Part shown: positions 1-8,735 of the stretch, piece by piece | How positions within the stretch are numbered: the first letter of the stretch is position 1 | Layout: every line of letters starts with the position of its first letter | DNA from: Miltoncostaea sp963762825 | Lineage (GTDB): Bacteria; Actinomycetota; Thermoleophilia; Miltoncostaeales; Miltoncostaeaceae | Length of the DNA: 64,000 nucleotides | Assembly (NCBI GenBank): GCA_963762825.1 | Contig: CAVXLZ010000001.1 | Coordinates: 744,001 to 808,000 of the forward strand | Direction of reading: 5' to 3' | Program-made: the position numbers and the translations under genes | The notes under the pieces: generated by a model | What the model saw: the letters and a program-made list of their open reading frames with translations, nothing else | The model's database searches: none | What the model was told of the DNA's origin: nothing

Positions 1-1
1 C

Positions 2-2407
2 GCCGAGCAGGCGCTGGAGTCCCTGGTGCGGATGGCCCGCACCAGGGCGACGGTGGTGCGGAGCGGCCGGCGGCTCTCCGTCGATTCACGGGAGCTGGTT
101 CCCGGAGATCTCGTGCTGCTCGAATCGGGCGACAGGGTTCCCGCCGACCTGCGCCTGGTCTCGGCGCGCGAGCTGCGCGCGGACGAGTCGGCACTCACCG
201 GCGAGTCGTTGCCGGTGAGCAAGTCGGATCGGACCATGCCGCACGAGACGGTCGTGGCCGATCGCGAGAACCTCGCCTTCTCCGGCACCCTCGTGAGCGG
301 CGGCAGGGGGGCGGGCATCGTCATGAGCACGGCGGGCGACACGGAGCTCGGCCGCATCCATCGCCTGGTGGGCGAGGCCCATGCCCTGGAGACGCCCCTC
401 ACGCGACAGATCGCGGGCTTCAGCAGGATCATCAGCGTTGTCATCGCGATCCTCGCGGCCTTCACGTTCGCCGTCGGAGTTGCCCGTGGAGAGCCGGCGT
501 CCGAGATGTTCGTGGCCGCCGTCGCCCTGGCGGTCGGGGCGATTCCCGAGGGCCTCCCGGCGGCGGTGACGATCACCCTCGCCATCGGGGTGAGCCGCAT
601 GGCCCGGCGCCGCGCGATCGTGCGCAAGCTGCCGGCGGTCGAGACGCTCGGGAGCACGACCGTCATCTGCAGCGACAAGACAGGGACCCTGACCGAGAAC
701 CAGATGACCGTCCAGGCGGTCGTGGCAGGCGGCCGGCGCTTCTCGGTGGAGGGTGCCGGATACGCTCCGCGGGGGGCGATCCGTCACGCGGGCGCGGCCG
801 TGGAGGCGGGGGCGTGGCCCGTGCTGATCGAGTGTCTGACCGCCGGCGCTCTCTGCAACGATGCCCGTCTGCGCGAGCGCGAGGGCCGGCACGAGGCGAC
901 CGGCGACCCGACCGAAGCCGCGCTCCTGGTGGCCGCCCGCAAGGGCGGGCTCGACCCGGCGCTTCTCGCCTCGCGGCGGCCCCGCATCGACGCGATCCCC
1001 TTCGAGTCGGAGCATCAGTACATGGCCACGCTTCATTCGGGCCTACCGGGGAAGGCCCCGGTCGTCTACCTGAAGGGCGCCCCCGAGCGGGTGCTCTCCC
1101 GGTGCGGCGGGGCCCTCGGGCCCGACGGCGAGGAGGTTGCACTCGACCCGGCCGCGGCGCTCGCCGAGGCGGAGCAGCTGGCGGGCGAGGGCCTGCGGGT
1201 GCTCGCCGTTGCTCGCGTGCAGGCTCCGCACGAGACGAAGGTGCTCGAACGTGCCCTCGTGGAGGAGAACCTCACTCTCCTCGGCTTCGCGGCGATGCTC
1301 GACCCGCCTCGACCCGAGGCCGCAGAGGCGGTTGCCGCGTGCCGGGCCGCGGGGATAGCGGTGAAGATGATCACCGGGGATCACGTGGAGACCGCCCGGG
1401 CGATCGCCGGGCACCTGCGGATAGCGGGAGTCGAGGACGAGAGCGCGGAGCCCGAGGTTCTGAGCGGCGCGCAGCTCGCGGAGCTGTCCGGGCGGGAGCT
1501 CGAGGCGGCGGCCGAGAGGGCGAGTGTGTTCGCCCGCGTGGCACCCGAGCAGAAGCTGCGCCTCGTCGAGGCCTTCCAGGCGCGCGGGCACGTGGTGGCG
1601 ATGACCGGCGACGGAGTCAACGACGCCCCCGCGCTCAAGCGGGCCGACATCGGCGTGGCGATGGGCGTGGCCGGCACCGAAGTTGCCAAGGAGGCGGCGG
1701 ACGTGGTGCTCACCGACGACGACTTCGCCTCGATCGCGGCCGCGGTCGAGGAGGGGCGGCGAGTATTCGACAACCTGACCAAGTTCATCGTCTGGACCCT
1801 TCCCACGAACATGGGTGAGGGCCTCCTGATCTTGGCAGCGATCACCGCGGGCGCCACCCTTCCGATCCTGCCGGTGCAGATCCTCTGGATCAACATGACC
1901 ACGGCCGTCGCCCTGGGCCTGATGCTGGCCTTCGAGCCGAAGGAACCGGGCATCATGGCGCGCCCGCCGCGCGAGCCGGCCCGCCCGATTCTCAGCGGCG
2001 AGCTGGTCGGGCGGATCCTTCTGGTGTCCGGCCTCCTGATGGCAGGCTCGTTCCTGCTCTTCCACTGGGAGCAGTCGGGCGGCGCGTCGCTTGCCGAGGC
2101 CCGCACCGCAGCCATGAACGTCTTCGTGGTGGGCGAGCTCTTCTATCTCTTCAACTGCCGCTCCCTCGATCGGTCGGTGCTGAGTGTGGGCATGCTCAGC
2201 AACCCCTGGGTGACCGGGGGCGTCCTCACGACGGTCGGCCTCCAGATCCTGATCACGTACGCACCCTTCATGCAGACCCTGTTCCACACCGCGCCTCTGG
2301 ACGTCGAGACGTGGATCACGATCGTCGCGATCGGCCTCTGCGTCTACGCGGCGGTGGGCGTGGAGAAGTGGTTCAAGCACCGCCTGTGGGCGCCACGACG
2401 GGGCTGA
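2..2407 (+). CDS. P2-type cation-transporting ATPase, 5'-truncated by the window edge
   Basis: The reading frame is already open at base 2, so the N-terminus and first membrane helices lie outside the window. It is a P-type ATPase that would couple ATP hydrolysis to cation export across the membrane. Visible motifs in order: TGES of the actuator domain (near 210), PEGLP of helix M4 (near 550), the phosphorylation site DKTGT (674-688), KGAPE of the nucleotide domain, MITGD, GDGVNDAP (near 1610), and a C-terminal bundle of about six helices. PEGLP and TNMGE of M5 match the Ca2+/Na+,K+ (P2) branch. In M6, where Ca2+ pumps have N-x-x-T-D, this protein has N-M-T-T-A, so one acidic ligand is missing and the transported ion is uncertain. 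No regulator or partner is visible next to it. Confidence 0.9.
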   Translation, partial: AEQALESLVRMARTRATVVRSGRRLSVDSRELVPGDLVLLESGDRVPADLRLVSARELRADESALTGESLPVSKSDRTMPHETVVADRENLAFSGTLVSGGRGAGIVMSTAGDTELGRIHRLVGEAHALETPLTRQIAGFSRIISVVIAILAAFTFAVGVARGEPASEMFVAAVALAVGAIPEGLPAAVTITLAIGVSRMARRRAIVRKLPAVETLGSTTVICSDKTGTLTENQMTVQAVVAGGRRFSVEGAGYAPRGAIRHAGAAVEAGAWPVLIECLTAGALCNDARLREREGRHEATGDPTEAALLVAARKGGLDPALLASRRPRIDAIPFESEHQYMATLHSGLPGKAPVVYLKGAPERVLSRCGGALGPDGEEVALDPAAALAEAEQLAGEGLRVLAVARVQAPHETKVLERALVEENLTLLGFAAMLDPPRPEAAEAVAACRAAGIAVKMITGDHVETARAIAGHLRIAGVEDESAEPEVLSGAQLAELSGRELEAAAERASVFARVAPEQKLRLVEAFQARGHVVAMTGDGVNDAPALKRADIGVAMGVAGTEVAKEAADVVLTDDDFASIAAAVEEGRRVFDNLTKFIVWTLPTNMGEGLLILAAITAGATLPILPVQILWINMTTAVALGLMLAFEPKEPGIMARPPREPARPILSGELVGRILLVSGLLMAGSFLLFHWEQSGGASLAEARTAAMNVFVVGELFYLFNCRSLDRSVLSVGMLSNPWVTGGVLTTVGLQILITYAPFMQTLFHTAPLDVETWITIVAIGLCVYAAVGVEKWFKHRLWAPRRG

Positions 2408-2442
2408 CGAGGCCATCCCGGCGCGGCCCGTCTCGGCGACGG

Positions 2443-3030
2443 TCAACCCGACGGCTCGCGCGGGGGTGACGCAGGCGGTTCCGCGAGCCCTCGGACGGAG
2501 GCGACGCGCCGGACGAGCAGCGCCACGCCGAGCCCCACCGCTGCGCCGAGGGCCGCGCCGGCAAGCACATCCGACCAGAAGTGCACGCCGAGGTAGACGC
2601 GTGAGAAAGCGATGGCGCCCGCCAGGCCGAAGGCCCCCAGGCGTAGGCGGGGGTGGAAGGCGGCCAGCGCGGCGGCCCCCGCGAACGCCATTGCGGCGTG
2701 GCCGGAGGGAAACGACGCGGTTGCCGGGATGTCCACCAGGGCGGCGATGTCGGTGGTGGCGACCGGGGGCCGGTCGCGGTCGAAGACGCGCTTCAGGAGG
2801 TCCGTGATCGGCGCCGCGGCCACCGTGGCGAGGAGGACCGATACGGCGGCGGTGGGGATGCGCCGCGGTGGCGGCAGTCGCAGATCTGCGACACCCGCCA
2901 CCGCGGTGAAGACGAGACCCTTGACCCACCAGGCCGACAGGAGGACGAAGATCCACGACACGGGTGACCAGCGAAGAGCCTGGACGGCCCGGACCCCGAG
3001 CTCGTCGGCGGCCTGCAGCAGCTCCAACAC
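2443..3030 (-). CDS. PAP2-family membrane phosphatase
   Basis: A 195-residue integral membrane protein with the full phosphatidic acid phosphatase type 2 signature: K-x6-R-P (KRVFDRDRP), PSGH, and SR-x5-H-x3-D (SRVYLGVHFWSD). The two His and the Arg/Lys residues form the phosphohistidine active site in this family. Likely substrates are lipid phosphates such as undecaprenyl diphosphate or phosphatidate, which the sequence cannot distinguish. Hydrophobic stretches between the motifs indicate five to six helices. Translation starts at GTG 3030. It is convergent with the ATPase, only 35 bp away, and nothing suggests a shared function. Confidence 0.88.
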   Translation of the reverse strand: MLELLQAADELGVRAVQALRWSPVSWIFVLLSAWWVKGLVFTAVAGVADLRLPPPRRIPTAAVSVLLATVAAAPITDLLKRVFDRDRPPVATTDIAALVDIPATASFPSGHAAMAFAGAAALAAFHPRLRLGAFGLAGAIAFSRVYLGVHFWSDVLAGAALGAAVGLGVALLVRRVASVRGLAEPPASPPREPSG

Positions 3031-3585
3031 CGGCCGACGGTAGCAACACGAGACGCGGGGGATGAACGCCGGCCACGGGGGCGCCGGGCGATGCGCGCGG
3101 CCCTGAGCGGTGCATCAGGACTCGCCCCGGGGACGGTGGGGCCGGTGGGGAATGCGATCGGCCAGCCGCCGCCGACATCGTCAAGACCCCCTGTCTTTCC
3201 GACCTGCTCGCGCTGCCCAACGCAGCCTTGGTGGGCCCTCGTGTGGGAACGGGGCTGATGTCGTTTAGCGCCGTGGCCCCAGGATCGGCGCCCGAGCTGG
3301 ACACCGTGGTCCGTCTCGCCGGCATGGAGGGGTATCAAACCCCCGCCATCGCGGAACCGGTGAGCCCTTCCTCGACGGGCTCGCCGCTGTAAGGGTCGAT
3401 GACGGCCCCGCGAAGAGGCGTCTGTGGATGTCGATCGCGACGCGGAGCGGATAACCGAGCGCCGCGATCATCGCGACGGGGCCGTGGTCTCAGAAGGACC
3501 GGATTCTCATGACATCCGGTAGCCGGGTCGCGATCGCAGCCGCCGCATTGCTTGGGCTGGTTGATCGCGAGGCCGATAGGCAGAT
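3031..3585. other. gene-free stretch of 555 bp upstream of the histidine kinase
   Basis: I see no convincing gene here. Short open frames on both strands lack family motifs and ribosome sites. The stretch contains one copy of a 43-bp direct repeat (3121-3163) whose partner lies on the far side of the kinase gene. It may be scar DNA from an insertion. Confidence 0.5.
3121..3163 (+). repeat. 43-bp direct repeat, copy A
   Basis: Bases 3121-3163 match 5569-5611 at 41 of 43 positions in the same orientation; the differences are at 3137 and 3138. The pair encloses the histidine kinase gene and the IS110-like remnant, 2448 bp from start to start. I found no third copy in the window. Confidence 0.85.
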
Positions 3586-5247
3586 ATGCCTGATCCTCGG
3601 AGAGCCATCGCTGGCATGGAGGGCCCTGGGAACGAACAGGCCCGCCTGGTCAGCCTGCGGGACCTCGAGATCCTCGATACCCCGGCGGAGGAGCGGTTCG
3701 ACCAGATCACCCGACTCGCCGCTCAGATCTTCGACGTCCCGATTGCCCTCATCAGCCTGGTTGACGAAGACCGGCAGTGGTTCAAGTCACGCGTGGGGCT
3801 CGATGTCTGCGAGACGAGCAGGGAGGTCTCGTTCTGCAGTCATGCGATCCTCCGTCGCGAGCCGATGGTCGTGCCGAATGCACTCCACGACGAGAGGTTC
3901 GCGCGCAACCCGCTCGTCGTGGATGCCCCCGCAATCCGGTTCTACGCCGGGGTTCCGCTCACTCATTCGAACGGCCACGCTCTCGGGACGCTCTGCATCA
4001 TCGACGTGCGTCCGCGCACGCTCGATGGCGCCCAGCTGGAACTCCTGCGGACCCTCGCGGACATCGCGGAGCGCGAGGTCCGCACGATCAGCGCCGAGCA
4101 GGCGACGCAACGTCTTCGCGAGAGCGAGGATCTCTATCGGTCCGTGATCGCCGCGGTGGAGGAGGGTGTCATCGTGCGCGGCGAGGATGGGTCGATCGTC
4201 GCCTGCAACGCCAGCGCAGAACGGATTCTCGGGCTGCCCGCCAAGCACATCCTCGGGCGGACATCGCTCGATCCGCCACGGCGCGCGGTGGATGCCGCCG
4301 GCGCGCCGATCAGCGACGCCGACCACCCGGCGGCCGTCGTTCTCCGAACGGGAAAGGCCAGCTCGGGGGTGATTCTTGGCATTGATCGACCCGGCGCGGA
4401 GGTGACGTGGATCAGCGTGAACGCGCAGCCCCTGATCCGGGACGGCGAGTCGCGGCCATACGCCGTTGTCGCCTCCTTCTCGGACGTCACCGAGCTGCGG
4501 GCTGTCCAACAGATGAAGGACGAGTTCGTCTCGGTGGTGAGCCACGAACTCCGGACGCCATTGGCCTCCATCCGGGGCGCCCTTCACCTGATCACGGAGG
4601 GTGATCTTGGCGAGCTTTCGGCCAGGTTGCGCAGGATGGTGGAGATCGCCGCCTCGAACGCCGATCGTCTGAGCTGTCTGATCAACGACATCCTGGACGC
4701 GGAACGGCTGAAGTCGGGCAAGACGAGTATCGATGTGCGGGAGGTTGACACCGCCGCACTCATGGGACATGTGATCGACGAGCTGCAGCCACTCGCGGAC
4801 CGCGTCCCGGTGACCCTGCACCTGACGTCCTGCGTCAAGCGTGCGCTGATCGACCCCGATCGCATCGCTCAGACGCTGACGAACCTGATCGGTAACGCGA
4901 TCAAGTTCTCGCCCCCCGGGGGATCCGTCCACGTCTCGGTGATGAGAGAGGGGGATGACACCGTCTTCCGTGTCGTTGACGAAGGTCGCGGCATTTCGGC
5001 GGGGGAGGTCGAGTCGATCTTCGAGCGCTTCCATCAGGTCAGGCTCTCGGACGCGCTGGAGCAGGGCGGCACGGGGCTCGGGCTCGCGATCTGCCGCGGC
5101 ATCGTCGAGCAGCACGGAGGGCGCATCTGGGTGGAGAGCGTCGTGGGGGAGGGCTCCACCTTCGTCTTCACGGTCCCGCAGCAAGCCCGTGCCGGCTCGG
5201 AGCTGCAGTATGTCGCGATCGCGGGCGCACGGTCCCCTCGGGGGTGA
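3586..5247 (+). CDS. GAF-PAS sensor histidine kinase (orphan)
   Basis: A soluble 553-residue hybrid sensor kinase. A GAF domain (about residues 20-165) comes first, then a short helix, a PAS domain (about 170-305), a HisKA dimerisation domain and a HATPase_c domain. The phosphoacceptor is His320 in SHELRTPL. The ATP-binding N box (NLIGNAIKF), G1 (DEGRGIS), F box (FERFHQ) and G2 (GTGLGLA) are intact. There is no transmembrane segment, so it should sense a cytoplasmic signal. No response regulator is adjacent. A second ATG at 3616 is preceded by GGAGAG and is an equally reasonable start. The gene sits between two copies of a 43-bp direct repeat, and an IS110-like remnant touches its 3' end, so it may have arrived by transfer. 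Confidence 0.9.
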   Translation: MPDPRRAIAGMEGPGNEQARLVSLRDLEILDTPAEERFDQITRLAAQIFDVPIALISLVDEDRQWFKSRVGLDVCETSREVSFCSHAILRREPMVVPNALHDERFARNPLVVDAPAIRFYAGVPLTHSNGHALGTLCIIDVRPRTLDGAQLELLRTLADIAEREVRTISAEQATQRLRESEDLYRSVIAAVEEGVIVRGEDGSIVACNASAERILGLPAKHILGRTSLDPPRRAVDAAGAPISDADHPAAVVLRTGKASSGVILGIDRPGAEVTWISVNAQPLIRDGESRPYAVVASFSDVTELRAVQQMKDEFVSVVSHELRTPLASIRGALHLITEGDLGELSARLRRMVEIAASNADRLSCLINDILDAERLKSGKTSIDVREVDTAALMGHVIDELQPLADRVPVTLHLTSCVKRALIDPDRIAQTLTNLIGNAIKFSPPGGSVHVSVMREGDDTVFRVVDEGRGISAGEVESIFERFHQVRLSDALEQGGTGLGLAICRGIVEQHGGRIWVESVVGEGSTFVFTVPQQARAGSELQYVAIAGARSPRG

Positions 5248-5467
5248 CGTTGAAAGACCGAGGCCCCTGTGGGGGCGCACGGGGCGTGACCAGGCAGGTG
5301 ATCTCCCGGTCCAGGGCGGCGATGTCCTCGCTCAAGGTGCCGATGCGCTCCAGCATCTCGCGGGCCAGGCGGGCTCTCGGCAGCTCCGGCTCCGGAAGCG
5401 CGGCTCGGGCCACGGCCATCGCATCGACCGTGTCCGGCATTTCTCGTTGTGGCGAGCTGAAGGACAC
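5243..5467 (-). pseudogene. IS110-family transposase remnant
   Basis: The minus-strand frame reads DAMAVARAALPEPELPRARL, which resembles the DA(L/M)AVARAALREPELP segment of IS110/IS1111-type transposases. It then jumps directly to a helix (LSEDIAALDREITCLV) that in complete transposases lies about 80 residues further on. The N-terminal DEDD domain and the C-terminal half are missing. I read this as an internally deleted relic about 75 codons long. It ends against the 3' end of the histidine kinase gene. The assignment rests on remembered family motifs and needs a search. Confidence 0.55.
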
Positions 5468-5568
5468 CAGTGTCCCGATTCAGAGGCTCAGCGGCGCCAA
5501 CTTCTGAACCAGGCCACCAAGACGGACGGGCCCGCACCGTCGCCGTGGTCGGTCCGCTGGCCGACGAC

Positions 5569-5611
5569 CTCGCCCCGGGGACGGCCGGGCCGGTGGGGAA
5601 TGCGATCGGCC
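5569..5611 (+). repeat. 43-bp direct repeat, copy B
   Basis: Partner of the repeat at 3121-3163 (41 of 43 identical, same orientation). It lies between the IS110-like remnant and the convergent gene ending at 5683. The 435 bp between 5248 and 5682 holds only this repeat and the remnant. Confidence 0.85.
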
Positions 5612-5682
5612 TGCACTGGCCCCGAGAACGGCGTGGCGCGACGTTTCGGTCTGCCACTGACCGCGCGCTTCGATCCGCCTCC

Positions 5683-7308
5683 CTAACCGTTGCGGCGCGT
5701 GACCGTCATGGTCCCGGTGTGCGTGAAGCCGTCGCCGCCGTCCTGCAGGCCGCCCCCGATCGGCTGCTGCCCGCCCTCCGGCGGCAACTCGAAGGTCGTG
5801 GGATCGGGCCGGATCAGGGCGGGGCCCGGCTGGCCCGGTATCGCCGGTGCGTCCGGGCAGACCACGGTGGCCGTCGTCCGGAGCCCGGCCGAGCCGCCTC
5901 CCCAGGTCACCGAGAGCCGGCCCGCCGGCGTCGCCTCGACCGTGACGGTCCAGGTCCCCTCGGCGCTCACGGGGTTCCCGTAGGAGCAGGGCGGGATCAG
6001 CGATGCGAACGTCAGGTTCTGGTATTCGAGCGGTCCCGACGCGGTGAACCTGGCGGGTGAGCCGCCGCCGGTGCTGGCGGGGGTGGCGATCAGCAACCCG
6101 CTGAGGGTGCCGGAGGCCGTATGGGTTGCGAAGACGGAGTCGGTGGTGAGCGCCAGGGTCACCTGATAGCTCGGCCCGCACTCGGCGGCCGCCTGCACGA
6201 GCTTCTGGCGCAGGCGGGCGACCTCCTCGGTCATCATCTTCTCGATCGTGTTCCGGAACGCCGCATCCGCGGCGCTCTGGGTTCCCTCGAAGCCGGAGGT
6301 GCGCGCGTTGCTCGAGATGCGGGCCCCCGAGATCTTGCCCGTCGCCGGGTTGACGGTGCCGGTCATCGTTCCCGTGGCGACCGCACGCGAGCGAGACTGG
6401 AAGAACGCCAGCGCCTGCGCGCTGCGGGAGTAGTCGAGGCTGGCGCTCACCGAGAAGGCGATCGGCTGCAGGCGCCCGTCGGCGCCGATCCCGGCCTGCG
6501 CACTCGACTTGATCTTCGGGGTGGTCGCCTCGCGCACCGTGCCGAGCTTGACGCGCGGGGTGTCGAAGCTCTCCTGGGAGCGCGCCGTGGCGTTGACGCC
6601 GCCGGTGACCCGAATCGGCCCGCTGCCGGTCGGGCACTTCGGGGTCTTGTCGCCCAGCACATCACGCAGGGCGATGCCCCGCGTCAGTCGGGATCCGGAC
6701 GCTGCGGTGGCGGTCATGTCGAGGCCGACGTCGAGGGCGCCGGTGGGGCGCCCCGTCAGCGAGACCGCGACGTCCACGGTGCTGCCGCCGCCCGTCGCCG
6801 TCAAGGCGATCCTGCCTGTCGCAGAGCCGTCGGCGTTGCGGGTCAGGGTCTGACCGGTCACGGCGATCTCGTCGGACCGGGCATTCGAGGTCTGAGCGCG
6901 GGTCGCGCGCACACCTGTGGCGAGCGCCGACTCGACCGCCGCGAACCGCGTGCTCAGCTGCGCCGCGAGTCGCGGGGGGATGGTGCGCGGCACCGCCCCG
7001 CCGCCTCTACGTCGAAGGCCCGGGTTCGGGCGGGTCAGGCCATCGCGCAGCAGTGAGGCGGTGGGCGAGGGCGGGTTCGGGCGGGCGCGATACCGCGCCG
7101 CCGACACGCATGTCCGCGTGCGGTTCGCGGTGCGGGTGACCGTGAGCTTCGGGCACTTCTTGACCGACACGCACGCCCGCGTGCCGTTGATCGCGCGCAG
7201 GACCTTGCCCTTCGGGCACTTCGTCACGGGCGCCGCCGATGACGCACCCCCGAGGAGCGGCACCAGGAGCGCCGTCGCGCCGAGGACGACCAGCCATCGT
7301 GCTCGCAT
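5683..7308 (-). CDS. large secreted protein of unknown function with tandem Cys-pair repeats
   Basis: I do not recognise a family. The product is 541 residues. The start ATG at 7308 follows a GAGGG site and opens a clear Sec signal peptide (MRARWLVVLGATALLVPLL, cleavage near SSAAP). Next come two tandem units of about 20 residues with the pattern CPK-x(4)-R-x-x-N-x-T-R-x-CV, probably two small disulfide modules. A Pro/Arg-rich linker follows, then a long Thr/Ser/Gly-rich region with regular alternating beta-like segments. A helical patch (IEKMMTEEVARLRQKL) lies in the middle, and the C-terminus is Pro/Gly-rich. It has no sortase motif and no C-terminal membrane anchor. It is downstream of the MbnH/MbnP pair on the same strand but separated by 266 bp. 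Confidence 0.75.
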   Translation of the reverse strand: MRARWLVVLGATALLVPLLGGASSAAPVTKCPKGKVLRAINGTRACVSVKKCPKLTVTRTANRTRTCVSAARYRARPNPPSPTASLLRDGLTRPNPGLRRRGGGAVPRTIPPRLAAQLSTRFAAVESALATGVRATRAQTSNARSDEIAVTGQTLTRNADGSATGRIALTATGGGSTVDVAVSLTGRPTGALDVGLDMTATAASGSRLTRGIALRDVLGDKTPKCPTGSGPIRVTGGVNATARSQESFDTPRVKLGTVREATTPKIKSSAQAGIGADGRLQPIAFSVSASLDYSRSAQALAFFQSRSRAVATGTMTGTVNPATGKISGARISSNARTSGFEGTQSAADAAFRNTIEKMMTEEVARLRQKLVQAAAECGPSYQVTLALTTDSVFATHTASGTLSGLLIATPASTGGGSPARFTASGPLEYQNLTFASLIPPCSYGNPVSAEGTWTVTVEATPAGRLSVTWGGGSAGLRTTATVVCPDAPAIPGQPGPALIRPDPTTFELPPEGGQQPIGGGLQDGGDGFTHTGTMTVTRRNG

Positions 7309-7574
7309 CCGCCGCCGCCCTCGCTCGTGGGCCCCCGGCTGCGGAGTGCGCCGACGAGGGTCTCCGCTGTCGCAGTCGGCGGACGATACACCCGGGGTGC
7401 TCCTGCAGGATAGGCCCGCCGACACTGCGCCCGGCTCGGGCGATCGGGCCGATGGCGAGCGCCGATCCGCCCGCAAGAGCCGATGGGCGCCGGACCCCGA
7501 CGACGCCGCGTTGCCCGGTGCGGATCGCCTGGTCTGAGGCGATGGTCGCCGTCAGACCAGGCCGCGTCATGTGT

Positions 7575-8735
7575 TCACCGGGACCGCCTGGCCCGGGCGA
7601 AAGGGTCCGAGAGCGCCGGGTCCTTCAGGAGGCGGCGGTCGGTGAGCGTCTTCAGGAAGGCGACCAGGTCGGCCCGTTCCCTCGGCCCGAGCGAGATGTT
7701 CTCGATCAGCGTGCTCTTGTGCGGGTTGAGCCGGCCGTCACCGGCCTCGGGACCCTTCGTGATGTTGCGGCCTCCCGCCGCGTAGAACGCCACGACGGCC
7801 TTCAGGGTCCTGATGGAGCCGTCGTGCATGTACGGGCCCGTGACGGCGACGTTGCGCAGCGTCGGCGCGCGGAAGGCGCCCATGTCGGCGGCCCTGCCGG
7901 TGAGCTCGAACACGCCACGGTTGGGGGCGGGGAAATCGCCCGTGCCCCCGATGTTGAAGAGCCCTGTGTTGTGGAACGGCGTGTCGATCACCCGCTTGCC
8001 CGCATAGACCGTCTGGTCGTTGAGGTTGAAGCTCGTGTGGCAGTGGCTGCACTCGGCCCGCTCGCCGAAGAACAGGTTCTTGCCGCGGGTCTGGGACGCT
8101 GTGAGGCGCGCCTTGCCCGCGAGGTACCGGTCGTAGCGGCTGTCGCCGGAGATGATCGTGCGCTGGAAGGAGGAGACGGCCTTGATCACGTTCGTGAACG
8201 CGATCGGGTTCCGCCGTCCGGGGAACGCCTTCCTGAACATCGTCCGGTACCGGGGAACGCGCTTCAGGCGCAGGAGCACCTTCTTCATGTTGCGATCGTT
8301 GAGGCCCATCTCCACCGGGCGATCGTTGAAGAGGGGCACCTCCATCTGCTTCTCGAGGGTGACCAGCGATGGGTTGGCCCACGTCAGCGTTGCGTTGTAG
8401 GCGACATTCGTCAGGGAGAGCGCGTTGCGCGGGTGGCTCTCGCCGGTCGAGCCGATCGAGCGCGCAAGGCCGTCGGTGAAGGCCTTGTCCTGCTGGTGGC
8501 AGCTGCCGCAGCTTTGGCGCCCGTTGCCCGACAGGCGCGTGTCGTAGAAGAGGTGGCGGCCGAGCGCGACCTTGGCGCGGGTCATCCGGTTCGATGCCGG
8601 GACCTTCGGGGTGGGGAAGCCGGCCGGCAGGTTCCAGGTCCAGCCCCTGGTCGCCGCCTGAGCGGGCTCTGCGGCGGGCCCGGCGCCGGCGAGCGCAAGG
8701 CCGAGCGCGGCGGCGATGACGGAGGCGGGCCTCAT
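7575..8735 (-). CDS. MbnH-type di-heme enzyme (MauG / cytochrome c peroxidase family)
   Basis: A 386-residue exported di-heme protein. A signal peptide (about residues 1-28) precedes two c-type heme sites, CGSCH (76-80) and CSHCH (229-233). The C-terminal APTLRNVAVTGPYMHDG block is typical of bacterial di-heme peroxidases and MauG. The start codon overlaps the stop of the MbnP-like gene (ATGA, 8732-8735), so the two are translated together. This pairing is the MbnP/MbnH arrangement, in which MbnH oxidises a Trp of MbnP to kynurenine and creates a copper site. I infer the same role here rather than general peroxide detoxification, although the sequence alone does not exclude the latter. Confidence 0.88.
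   Translation of the reverse strand: MRPASVIAAALGLALAGAGPAAEPAQAATRGWTWNLPAGFPTPKVPASNRMTRAKVALGRHLFYDTRLSGNGRQSCGSCHQQDKAFTDGLARSIGSTGESHPRNALSLTNVAYNATLTWANPSLVTLEKQMEVPLFNDRPVEMGLNDRNMKKVLLRLKRVPRYRTMFRKAFPGRRNPIAFTNVIKAVSSFQRTIISGDSRYDRYLAGKARLTASQTRGKNLFFGERAECSHCHTSFNLNDQTVYAGKRVIDTPFHNTGLFNIGGTGDFPAPNRGVFELTGRAADMGAFRAPTLRNVAVTGPYMHDGSIRTLKAVVAFYAAGGRNITKGPEAGDGRLNPHKSTLIENISLGPRERADLVAFLKTLTDRRLLKDPALSDPFARARRSR

Noticed and set aside
1043..3325. Very long minus-strand open frame opposite the ATPase and across PAP2
   Set aside because: High GC makes stop-free antisense frames. The sequence is Arg/Pro/Gly-rich, has no domain motifs and conflicts with real genes.
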